Positions 1 to 6,568 are shown, counted from the first letter of the stretch. The stretch: 8,399 nucleotides of DNA from Saprospirales bacterium (GCA_003448025.1 DLXL01000243.1:1-8399), one strand, 5' to 3'. The notes: generated from the sequence alone by a model not told the origin. Translations and numbers: made by a program.

Positions 1-702
1 CAGGGCTCCCTTTTTCTGGATGAAATTGGTGAATTACCCTTGCATTTACAGGCAGAACTTCTACGCGTAGTACAGGAAGGGACATATAAAAGAATAGGCA
101 GCAACCACTGGAAACAAACGCAATTCAGGTTGATAAGTGCAACCAATCGTGATTTGTTACAATGCCTTCAAAATCATACTTTTAGACCCGATCTTTATTA
201 TCGTATATCCACCTGGGTTTGCCAGATACCATCGCTCAAGGAGCGATTGGAGGATATTCCGTTGCTGGCTGATTTATTTGTCCGGCAATTGTTCCCGGAT
301 ACGCGTCACAGACCATACATCGATCCTTGGCTAATGAGCTATTTGTGTGCGCGAAATTACCCGGGGAATGTTCGGGAACTCAAGCAAATAATAACCAGGT
401 TGGCAGGAAGGTATACTGGAAGTGGTATGCTGACCCTGGCAGATTTGCCTCCATGCGACCGTTTATTATTGACTGATCACCAAAGTATAATGAATCACCC
501 TCAATTGTCGCACTGGATACGAAATGCCATTCAGGAGGGGCAAGGTCTGAAAAACTTAATAGCCATGTATTCAGACCTTGCCAAATCCATTGCGCTGGAT
601 GAATCAGGGGGTAATATTCAAGCGGCAGCTGAACTATTACAGGTTTCGGATCGCACTATGCAGCTGTTTTGCTCCGGCAAATTGCAAGGTGCGCGCGCCT
701 GA
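1..702 (+). CDS. Sigma-54-dependent AAA+ activator, Fis-type HTH (5' partial)
   Basis: This is the C-terminal 233 residues of a bacterial enhancer-binding protein, which uses ATP to remodel sigma-54 RNA polymerase at -24/-12 promoters. The frame is open from base 1. Visible parts, numbered from the first codon, are the Walker B motif GSLFLDEIGEL (2-12), sensor I SATNRDL (46-52), the arginine-finger region FRPDLYYRIS (61-70) and sensor II NYPGNVREL (119-127). The end carries a Fis-like helix-turn-helix, about 196-222, containing ESGGNIQAAAELL. Walker A, the GAFTGA loop and any sensory domain lie outside the window, so the input signal cannot be read. The stop is TGA at 700-702. The gene converges on the amidohydrolase and overlaps it by 66 bp. 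It is a plausible regulator of the neighbouring minus-strand operon, but that link is inferred from proximity only. Confidence 0.93.
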   Translation, partial: QGSLFLDEIGELPLHLQAELLRVVQEGTYKRIGSNHWKQTQFRLISATNRDLLQCLQNHTFRPDLYYRISTWVCQIPSLKERLEDIPLLADLFVRQLFPDTRHRPYIDPWLMSYLCARNYPGNVRELKQIITRLAGRYTGSGMLTLADLPPCDRLLLTDHQSIMNHPQLSHWIRNAIQEGQGLKNLIAMYSDLAKSIALDESGGNIQAAAELLQVSDRTMQLFCSGKLQGARA

Positions 703-1446
703 TGGACCCGATTTGCGTTTTTGAGTGAGCCTAAGGAAGTTGTCGCTCAAAATCAATTGTTTATCTCTGGCTGAAATGTCCAGAGATAATACCTTTTGTA
801 GTTCAACAGCGGGATGTAACCAAGGACCATCAGTGCCAAAAAGTATTTTTCCGGCGCCTGCTCGTTTTACAGCCATCTCCAATAAATCAAATCTGCGCAC
901 GCCGGATGTATCCGTGAATACATTTGGATGTCTTTCCAGCATGGGTATAAAACTCAATTGTGCTTGCCAGTCGTCGGCAAAACTGCTGAGGTGAGGGATG
1001 ATGAAATTCACCTTGGGATATTCGGTTGCTAATAGTTCCACTACCGATGTTTCGCCCATAACATCATACAGTACCGGAATTTGATAAGCCTGCGCCGCTT
1101 CACAAACTTCTCTGGTAATACGGGCATCGTGCCGGTGCGCCTTGATCCCACAAAAGCCATATTGTTCCACAGCAACCCTGATCATATCCATGACCTGACC
1201 TTTGTCGGCACTGCTGTGCACAAAAGCAAAACCAAAGAACCTTTCGGGGCGACTTTGGACTATCTGGGCAACCTGTTGGTTAGCATGCCTGTAGCTGTCT
1301 TTATGGAGGGCAGCAAACAGGTTGGTTTGATGAATGCCGGCGTTTGCAGACCATTGCAAAAATCGGCTGAGCGGCGCCGAGGTGTCCCAGGGGCCGCTCA
1401 ACCCGTCGCCCTTGCCGGCATGGCAATGGCAGTCTATAATTCGCAT
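637..1446 (-). CDS. Amidohydrolase-2 family metal-dependent hydrolase (TIM barrel)
   Basis: A 269-residue protein of the amidohydrolase superfamily (amidohydrolase_2 / ACMSD-like branch), soluble with no signal peptide. It starts with MRIIDCHCHAG, the strand-1 HxH metal site (H7, H9). Further candidate ligands follow in barrel order: KAHRH (H104, H106), IIPHLSSF (H152) and GTDGPW (D206). The family hydrolyses or decarboxylates small substrates; the substrate here cannot be read. The barrel appears to end near residue 240 (SDNFLRL). The last ~29 residues are a basic tail, part of it antisense to the activator's HTH, and may not be functional. The ATG lies 3 bp after the stop of the repeat-protein gene, with GGGA upstream, so it is probably the last, translationally coupled gene of the five-gene operon. 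Confidence 0.88.
   Translation of the reverse strand: MRIIDCHCHAGKGDGLSGPWDTSAPLSRFLQWSANAGIHQTNLFAALHKDSYRHANQQVAQIVQSRPERFFGFAFVHSSADKGQVMDMIRVAVEQYGFCGIKAHRHDARITREVCEAAQAYQIPVLYDVMGETSVVELLATEYPKVNFIIPHLSSFADDWQAQLSFIPMLERHPNVFTDTSGVRRFDLLEMAVKRAGAGKILFGTDGPWLHPAVELQKVLSLDISARDKQLILSDNFLRLTQKRKSGPSGARTLQFAGAKQLHSAIRNL
677..722 (+). terminator. Possible weak intrinsic terminator after the sigma-54 activator
   Basis: GCAAAT at 677-682 can pair with ATTTGC at 711-716, and GGT at 688-690 can pair with ACC at 705-707. A run of five T follows at 718-722. The stem is interrupted and the loop long, so the call is weak. It overlaps the activator's stop codon and lies inside the opposite-strand amidohydrolase. 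Confidence 0.25.
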
Positions 1447-1449
1447 GAC

Positions 1450-2478
1450 TTACATTCCCATTTCGTAAAAAACCTCTCCCAGCATACTGGATTCCATTTC
1501 ACGGGAGTAATTCAGGTCTGCATTGGCATTGAAATGCTGACCTCTTACTGCACCTATACCATGGAGTTGTCCTGGGGCACCAGAAACTGCCGCTCCGGCA
1601 AATTGTCCGTTTTGCCCGCTCCAGATGCTGTGTCCTCCAAAGTTTTGACCATTATAATTGGCGCCAGCATCAAAATAATTGCCGTTGATATTAGCATTGC
1701 CGTCCACATTAAAGCCTTGTCCGGTTTGCCCCTGACCGCTCAAATCTACCTGATTGCCCTGTTGGTCTTGGTAGTTGACGTTGGTATTCCAATTTCCATT
1801 ATTGTTATTGAATTGACCGCCAAAATCCTGACCGTTTGCACCTTGGCCTTGGAGATTGACTCCCCAGTTGCGGCCCTGGCCCTGGCCACTAAGATTAATA
1901 TCCCGACCTTGACCGTCGGTATAACTGAGATTGCCATCCCAGCCACCTTTGTCGCCCCGGTTAAACTGGAATTTTACATTTCGAGGCACCATTTGGCCAA
2001 TTCGGCGAACAAAAGACTTTTCACAGCCAGGGCAAGGTTTACCCCCTACCAGGGCTTTGATGCGTTGAACCCGTTGAGCCAATTGTGGCATTCGGGTGAG
2101 TTGCCGGCCTAACCAGCAGCCGGCTTTTCGGAGGGCATTTTTACCCAAAAATGAAAACTCAAATTCGTTGCTGCCAATTTCCGGAGCATAAACAAGCCCA
2201 TGAGAAACCTCTCCATTGAACTCGTCCATTTCCTTTACGGGTACCACGGTTTTGCCGGAAAGGGGAGCTCTTGCGGCGCCAACGGCTCCTACCACATTTC
2301 TGGGACTTCCAAACACTGCCCGGGTACCTGGTGCGAGTTGGATACGGATCACTACAACGTTGCGACGGCCGCCGCCGCCAAACTCTTGTTGGGGCAAATT
2401 GCTTTCCTGAATTTCATATATTTCTTGCAGGGTTTCTGTCATTTCCTGCCAGGTTTGTGCTTCTGATTGATATGCCAT
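1450..2478 (-). CDS. Gly/Asn/Gln-rich beta-strand repeat protein, unknown function
   Basis: A 342-residue protein I cannot assign to a named family. Residues 1-33 are acidic and Gln-rich and look helical. A GGGG turn and a short beta-like Val/Ile-rich segment follow (about 34-70). Residues 105-145 combine an acidic/aromatic stretch, FLGK (110-113) and a basic helix. A single CPGC pair sits at 149-152. Residues 180-325 are low-complexity repeats alternating hydrophobic or aromatic residues with Gly/Asn/Gln turns, including a clear 50-residue period (183-232 and 233-282). The C-terminus returns to acidic Met/Glu-rich sequence. There is no signal peptide or obvious membrane segment. The repeat region would suit a beta-solenoid, fibre or adhesive surface. 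It lacks the RTX GGxGxD nonapeptide and MORN spacing. It lies 29 bp after the 568-aa gene and 3 bp before the amidohydrolase. Confidence 0.8.
   Translation of the reverse strand: MAYQSEAQTWQEMTETLQEIYEIQESNLPQQEFGGGGRRNVVVIRIQLAPGTRAVFGSPRNVVGAVGAARAPLSGKTVVPVKEMDEFNGEVSHGLVYAPEIGSNEFEFSFLGKNALRKAGCWLGRQLTRMPQLAQRVQRIKALVGGKPCPGCEKSFVRRIGQMVPRNVKFQFNRGDKGGWDGNLSYTDGQGRDINLSGQGQGRNWGVNLQGQGANGQDFGGQFNNNNGNWNTNVNYQDQQGNQVDLSGQGQTGQGFNVDGNANINGNYFDAGANYNGQNFGGHSIWSGQNGQFAGAAVSGAPGQLHGIGAVRGQHFNANADLNYSREMESSMLGEVFYEMGM
1633..1932 (-). repeat. Two tandem 50-residue beta-repeat units in the 342-aa protein
   Basis: The units encode residues 183-232 and 233-282. Aligned without gaps, they share the pattern N-[LV]-[SN]-Y-x-D-x-Q-G-x-x-[IV]-[ND]-L-S-G-Q-G-Q, at 183-201 and 233-251. 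Within each unit, strands of hydrophobic residues separated by Gly/Asn/Gln turns recur roughly every 12 residues, and the looser pattern continues to about residue 325. The similarity is at protein level; I did not find long identical DNA stretches. Confidence 0.7.
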
Positions 2479-2507
2479 GATACATTTTTTTATGTGTGAA
2501 AAATAGG

Positions 2508-4214
2508 TTAAGCTGCTGTAGCTGCAAATGGAGCGGCCGGACGACGTTGAGGATTGGTTAATTGAATGCGACGTTCAATGAGGTGAGATGGCTGAAACGC
2601 CCGCTCTTCCAGAGTGCTTCTGCCTGCATCTGCTGAAAGATCAATCATCGTAACATTGCGGTAGGCATTGATATAAGTGGAGATCAATGTCCGGAATGCA
2701 ATGGCCCAGTTGCCGGCATCATTGGCATCATACATGCTCATATTCCAGTCGCCGAAACGAATACTGAGCAAAATTTGCTCGCCAGTATTCGCCAGGTCAT
2801 AATAGTGCATAGTGCCCATCGGATCCCAACCCTGAATGGTTTTAACAGTATCTAACGCGCCAATATGTGGTTCAACTGGCATCATTGGTCGACCGCCCAG
2901 GAATACCTGCATTTCGGGTTGGGAAAACAGGTATTGCATGGTGAGCATTTCATGCCGGGTGGTATAGGTCATGTTGAAATAGGCATTGTGATTGCCCTCT
3001 GCCAACAACAAATGCACATCCCGAAGCGCAATAAGGAGCGGAAAGGCATCCGCATTGCGTGTTTTGTCATCAAATTCCTTGTAAAAAAGTGATGCTTGAT
3101 GCAACAGATTGTGGAACGAACTCAGGAATTGTGAGCGATTGTCGACGCCGATTTGCCTTGGTACTGCCCTGCCCTTCAGGGTTAGGTTGTAGGCATGCTG
3201 GTATTCAAAAGTACGTCGGTGCAGCGTGGTGCGATGTTGCTCGTCCTGGATAAATCCCCAGAGCAAGTCGCTGAGTGGCAATAGCGGACTGGTGTCAAAG
3301 CGCATCATTGGTTCCACCGCATGTAACCCGCGGATGTTTTGGTATCGCAAACCAACGGCGCCCATCGCCTGAACCAACATTGCCTGCTCGGTCCAATAAC
3401 TCCAGATTAATTCAATAGCCATGAACCCATTTCGTTTACTGCGAACCAGCTCCACACAATCGGAATCCTTTTCATCATGATTACAACACAGCATTTCAGA
3501 TAGGGTATCCTGAAGTGTTTGGTAATAAGGTAAGGGATTCAGTGAGTATCCGCCAGCCATATCCTTCAGGTGCAAAGCCTTTCGCATATAAGCGTCAATG
3601 GCATACTTAACCAAAGAGTACTGGTCTACATTCACAAATGGAAGCCGGATTTTATTGGCATCTTTTTGAAACCCAGCGGGGAAATCTGCAGCACTTTGAG
3701 GCTTGCATAAAACAGTATCCACAAATTTTTTGAGTTCGCTGAAGTTGATACGGCTCTTTTTGATGGCATCCCATAGCCCCTCGGATGGTTTGTAATCAAA
3801 GGAAGTTTGCTTCAATTCAACGGAAATCGGCAAATTGACATCTACGGGATCGGGAACCTCAAGGTTGAACTTGGGGCTAAAGGTAAATTTGACGCCACTC
3901 GCTGCAATTTGTAGCTCAACAGCATAGGTTCCGGCCGTCAAATGGGTTAATGCATCAAAGGTGATCTCCTGAAGTCTTTCGTCAATATTGGTAATATTCT
4001 GCTCCTTGATTTGAAGAGAGTTTCCCGATGCTTCAAACACTTCCGCCCGGATAGTATCTCCTGCCTTGATTTTGGGTGCGGCTACGCCTGGAGCCGGAGG
4101 AAATTGTTTAGCCAGCAATGCCTCCACCTCGTTGAGATTGATAATGAGGGTAAACTTGCTGGATTTCCAGTCGTACAAATACAAATGCACCAGTGCATTT
4201 TTTTTCTTTGCCAT
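2508..4214 (-). CDS. Conserved-looking 568-aa protein of unknown function
   Basis: I do not recognise this protein. It starts MAKKKNALVHLYLYDW and has no signal peptide or membrane helix, so it is probably cytosolic or exported by a leaderless route. Residues 1-130 are beta-rich with alternating hydrophobic residues (for example TYAVELQIAASGVKFTF, 96-112), suggesting an Ig-like or jelly-roll fold. From about 145 it becomes helical, with many Trp, Tyr and His. It has a cysteine cluster, CCNHDEKDSDC (243-253), and an ordered C-terminal block with RFGDWNMSMYDANDAGNWA (486-504) and TYINAYRNVTMIDLS (513-527). The tail (545-568) is Arg/Pro/Ala-rich and probably disordered. The upstream mRNA is A-rich without a clear Shine-Dalgarno, as is common in Bacteroidota. 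It is third in the operon, 53 bp after the peptidase gene. Length and composition argue for a genuine structured protein. Confidence 0.8.
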   Translation of the reverse strand: MAKKKNALVHLYLYDWKSSKFTLIINLNEVEALLAKQFPPAPGVAAPKIKAGDTIRAEVFEASGNSLQIKEQNITNIDERLQEITFDALTHLTAGTYAVELQIAASGVKFTFSPKFNLEVPDPVDVNLPISVELKQTSFDYKPSEGLWDAIKKSRINFSELKKFVDTVLCKPQSAADFPAGFQKDANKIRLPFVNVDQYSLVKYAIDAYMRKALHLKDMAGGYSLNPLPYYQTLQDTLSEMLCCNHDEKDSDCVELVRSKRNGFMAIELIWSYWTEQAMLVQAMGAVGLRYQNIRGLHAVEPMMRFDTSPLLPLSDLLWGFIQDEQHRTTLHRRTFEYQHAYNLTLKGRAVPRQIGVDNRSQFLSSFHNLLHQASLFYKEFDDKTRNADAFPLLIALRDVHLLLAEGNHNAYFNMTYTTRHEMLTMQYLFSQPEMQVFLGGRPMMPVEPHIGALDTVKTIQGWDPMGTMHYYDLANTGEQILLSIRFGDWNMSMYDANDAGNWAIAFRTLISTYINAYRNVTMIDLSADAGRSTLEERAFQPSHLIERRIQLTNPQRRPAAPFAATAA

Positions 4215-4231
4215 AGGTGATAATTTTTTCC

Positions 4232-4249
4232 CGAAGTCTTAAGACCTCG
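4232..4249. repeat. 18-bp imperfect palindrome in the intercistronic gap
   Basis: The core GTCTTAAGAC (4236-4245) is a perfect palindrome, extended by CGA/TCG arms across one mismatched pair. It lies in the 53-bp gap between the peptidase and 568-aa genes. No U-run follows it in either direction, so it is not a good intrinsic terminator. It could be an mRNA processing or stability hairpin, a protein site, or chance. Confidence 0.4.
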
Positions 4250-4267
4250 ATTGGTTTAGTTAATAAT

Positions 4268-5563
4268 TCATTTCAATGCGCAGTCCTGGCTTCTTTCAGC
4301 CCGTCTACGGGCCCAAAGCGTGAGGAGATGACTTAACTTCTTGCTTTCTGCTTCGTTAGACAAACGCCCGTCGGCACGAGCCTGCCCAATCACGGCAAAG
4401 GCAAGTGACGGACTTAGTCGTTCCAAATTCACATCTGAGATAAAATGCTTTCTGAGCACAAAAGGCTGCCGATGTTTAGCCGGAAGCACTTCTGTAAGCT
4501 GCCGCCCCTTGGTTTGAATATTGCGATGGTGTAAAACCATTGCAACAAATGCCGGTAAGCATGCCTGAATTTGAGTACTAGCTTCCTGAGCAGCCTTGTC
4601 GTTAGGATCTGGGGGGTAAAGTTGTAACCAAAGACCTCGCAACGCTGCCCATTGCGGGTCGGGAAACAACCTTTCCCCAAAAGCTATACTAATCATGACT
4701 CGTATCCATGGGAAAGGATGTGGATCCTCCGCTTTCGTTCGAAACATGAAGTATTTGGGTAAGCCAACTACCCCAATTAATCCAAGGGTTGCACCGATAC
4801 CCAGGTGGGACATCGCCCAAAAATCTGCCAGGATTTCTGAGAGCCATCGCTGGAGCATGGCCCATCCTTTTTGCTGGGTTGCCGGGACCTTTTTTTCATT
4901 CATTTCCTGGCGTATGGAAGGCAGTAGTCCTAATAACGCAACTCCCTGATGGCCTACTTCATGAATGATTGATGCTGCGATACCATTACCCACCAGGCGT
5001 TCACGAGGTACCTGAATAATGGCAACAGGATTGTTGTCGCCACCCGGCAGCCGGGTTCTGGCCTTTCGAATGGCAGCTCCGTGCCCCCTTTCCAGAAAAC
5101 ACATGACAGCAGGAGATTGATAAAGTCCCGGGAACATTGGGCGCAAAGCATCCACAGCAAGTTCATCCAGTCCGGCAATCCAAACGCCCACTTTGTGCTC
5201 GGCACGCTGGCTGATCACATCTGCAAAAATGTCGAATTGATCCAGCAAGCTATTGAAGCGAAGTTTTAGCCGGGCAAAACGAGATTGTAAAGTGGAAGCT
5301 TGGGTTTGTTCCGGTGTTAGCTTGTCAACCAAAGCCAGGAATTGTCCGATTTCCTTTTCAAGCTGGCTCCTCCGATTTCCCCAATGCTGTGTAATTGCCT
5401 GCAAGGCAGCCTGGGAAATGCCGGCCGCTGCAACCATAGGCATAGTGATGGAAAATGGATCCGTCTGACGGAGCCTTTCCAGCAATCCATATGCCTCATG
5501 CGTGAAATGCTGCTTGATTTGCCTGGGAGAGTGATTCATAGTACCTGCAGGAAAATGATGCAT
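4268..5563 (-). CDS. Putative zinc metallopeptidase (HEVGH, gluzincin-like)
   Basis: A 431-residue protein with the zinc-peptidase signature IIHEVGHQGVALL: H201 and H205 as metal ligands, E202 as the base. At 242-247, SEILAD resembles the (N/S)ExxAD third-ligand motif of gluzincins, so E243 is the likely third zinc ligand and D247 supports it. The N-terminal ~120 residues are helical and partly coiled-coil-like. Two hydrophobic stretches around 251-270 (rich in Gly/Leu/Ile/Val) and 288-295 could pack in the core or against a membrane; no signal peptide is seen. The C-terminal 70 residues are helical and basic. The ATG at 5563 shares its A with the upstream stop (TGATG), and AGGA lies 6 nt ahead, implying translational coupling. 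A second ATG at codon 9 is the alternative start. Its substrate is unknown; the operon partners are the obvious candidates. Confidence 0.85.
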   Translation of the reverse strand: MHHFPAGTMNHSPRQIKQHFTHEAYGLLERLRQTDPFSITMPMVAAAGISQAALQAITQHWGNRRSQLEKEIGQFLALVDKLTPEQTQASTLQSRFARLKLRFNSLLDQFDIFADVISQRAEHKVGVWIAGLDELAVDALRPMFPGLYQSPAVMCFLERGHGAAIRKARTRLPGGDNNPVAIIQVPRERLVGNGIAASIIHEVGHQGVALLGLLPSIRQEMNEKKVPATQQKGWAMLQRWLSEILADFWAMSHLGIGATLGLIGVVGLPKYFMFRTKAEDPHPFPWIRVMISIAFGERLFPDPQWAALRGLWLQLYPPDPNDKAAQEASTQIQACLPAFVAMVLHHRNIQTKGRQLTEVLPAKHRQPFVLRKHFISDVNLERLSPSLAFAVIGQARADGRLSNEAESKKLSHLLTLWARRRAERSQDCALK

Positions 5564-6294
5564 CAGAATTCCTGCATGCCTGTGCCAGAGGTTTCCCAGG
5601 TTTCGTAATCGCGATGATCATATACCCTGGTGTCGCGATTGGCCCGGTAAGCGCCAGGCATGGGAACCAACAAGCCAGGTGCAAACACTTTAGCGGCTTT
5701 AATCACCCCATTCCGAACGGCCATTTTGGGTTGTACGCGGGTTTTGGGGTCGTTTTTGACGCTTTTTGCCGCAGCTCCGGCAAATCGAACAAATGCTTTG
5801 CTCAGTTCAAATTCCTGGTCTTCAGCACTCAGACCTTCCAGTTCGAGGCCGAAAGCCCGTGAAGCGAACCGACCAATGCCACCCCCGATCTTGGCGCCAA
5901 TTGGGCCGCCAAACATGCCGCCTACTACCTTCCCCGCAATAGGCAGAGCGTGTTTCGCCACTCGTTTGAGTACGCCGCCCAAAGCACGCCCGGCATTAGA
6001 CTGCATAAAATTTCGAACGCCAGGCACTGCCCTTTTGATCAGTTTGCCCAGAAATTGGTCAAGTTCCTCTTCCGATTGAACTTCCAGCAACTCCGTTGCC
6101 AACTCCAACTCCATCATTTCATTAAATGGACTGGTTTCGTCAACTTCAAAAGTTGACTCATAGGCAAATTCGTTGCCCCAAGGGTTTTCGTACTCCTGAA
6201 GGGTAGAGCCTTCATGCATTTCATTTGAGTGTTCATGCATTTGCTCATAATCCGTTTCGTACGCCTCACGTACGGTTCTTCCGATGTCGTGCAT
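5563..6294 (-). CDS. Acidic-leader, glycine-zipper protein (MHDIGRT-type hypothetical)
   Basis: A 243-residue protein starting MHDIGRTVREAYETDYEQM. Residues 1-80 are strongly acidic and aromatic (Glu, Asp, Tyr, Met, His). FLGKLIKRA follows at 81-89, then a basic glycine-zipper core (101-150) containing ALGGVLKRVAKHALPIAGK and GGMFGGPIGAKIGGGIGRF. Then come LELEGLSAEDQEFELSKAF (150-168), an Ala-rich helix, and an APGLLVPMPG segment (205-214) before a polar tail. From memory, this architecture recurs in uncharacterised hypothetical proteins of many bacteria; no function is known to me. The core resembles membrane-inserting or self-associating glycine-zipper sequences. The frame extends upstream to a TTG at 6378, but the ATG at 6294 gives a start typical of such proteins and follows an A-rich leader. 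It is first in the operon and coupled to the peptidase gene. Confidence 0.8.
   Translation of the reverse strand: MHDIGRTVREAYETDYEQMHEHSNEMHEGSTLQEYENPWGNEFAYESTFEVDETSPFNEMMELELATELLEVQSEEELDQFLGKLIKRAVPGVRNFMQSNAGRALGGVLKRVAKHALPIAGKVVGGMFGGPIGAKIGGGIGRFASRAFGLELEGLSAEDQEFELSKAFVRFAGAAAKSVKNDPKTRVQPKMAVRNGVIKAAKVFAPGLLVPMPGAYRANRDTRVYDHRDYETWETSGTGMQEF
5570..5573 (-). promoter_or_regulatory. AGGA ribosome binding site for the peptidase gene
   Basis: AGGA reads on the minus strand 6 nt before the ATG at 5563, inside the last codons of the upstream gene. It is the best Shine-Dalgarno match in the operon and favours the codon-1 start over the ATG at codon 9. Confidence 0.55.
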
Positions 6295-6355
6295 ATTTTT
6301 TTGCTTTTGGTGAAAAAAAAGGTTTGGATTGACCTTTCGGGTCATGCCAATCTTG

Positions 6356-6371
6356 TCCAAAAGCGATGCCG
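6356..6371 (-). promoter_or_regulatory. Weak sigma-54-like -24/-12 candidate facing the operon
   Basis: On the minus strand CGGCATCGCTTTTGGA matches TGGCACG-N4-TTGCA at 8 of 12 defined positions, with the -24 GG intact and correct N10 spacing. The normally conserved GC of the -12 box is GG, which is a serious defect. It would start transcription roughly 50 nt ahead of the ATG at 6294. I looked for it because a sigma-54 activator gene lies at the far end of the operon, so the call is partly context-driven. Confidence 0.2.
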
Positions 6372-6398
6372 ATATCAATAAGCTGGATTTTATGACGA

Positions 6399-6422
6399 TT
6401 TTCCGAAATTGATTTCGGAAAA
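6399..6422. repeat. Perfect 10-bp inverted repeat with 4-nt spacer
   Basis: TTTTCCGAAA (6399-6408), TTGA, TTTCGGAAAA (6413-6422): both arms match perfectly. It sits between divergent genes, about 105 bp upstream of the operon's first ATG and about 85 bp upstream of the yjdM -7 box. That position suits a dimeric regulator's operator or activator site. If operon transcription starts further upstream, it would instead be a 5' UTR hairpin. It cannot terminate either neighbouring gene, since both point away from it. Confidence 0.6.
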
Positions 6423-6506
6423 CGCAGGGGTTAATGATAAATGCCGAAAGTCATTTCGTCGGGAAAGTAGATTCCAGCGCACCCTTAATTTTTATTTATA
6501 ATTTTC

Positions 6507-6514
6507 TACCTTTG
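6507..6514 (+). promoter_or_regulatory. Bacteroidota-type -7 promoter box for yjdM
   Basis: TACCTTTG matches the TAnnTTTG consensus used by the primary sigma factor of Bacteroidota exactly. The -33 region is only weakly defined (TTAA near 6485). Transcription starting shortly after would give a leader of about 85 nt before the ATG at 6607. A TATAAT at 6563-6568 is a second, less lineage-appropriate candidate. Confidence 0.5.
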
Positions 6515-6568
6515 CGTAAAATCATATTCTGAAAATGCGATTCCATTTTCCATTATTTACAATATAAT

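Noticed and set aside
1500..1940. RTX calcium-binding or MORN repeats in the 342-aa protein
   Set aside because: There is no GGxGxDxxx nonapeptide and no YxGxxxxGxxHG spacing; only a general Gly/Asn/Gln strand-turn pattern is present.
1081..2112. Long + strand open frame of 343 codons across two minus-strand genes
   Set aside because: It runs antisense to the amidohydrolase start and the repeat protein. The opposite-strand readings have a metal-site motif and organised repeats, while this one gives a featureless Ile/Ala/Val-rich product caused by the biased repeat codons.
637..6294. A contractile injection system or secretion cluster
   Set aside because: No sheath, tube, baseplate, AAA+ unfoldase or transporter gene is present. 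Acidic low-complexity proteins alone are not enough to make the call.
6295..6378. Extended N-terminus of the 243-aa protein from a TTG codon
   Set aside because: The extra 28 residues look unlike the rest, the start codon is rare, and the ATG at 6294 gives a cleaner MHDIGRT start.
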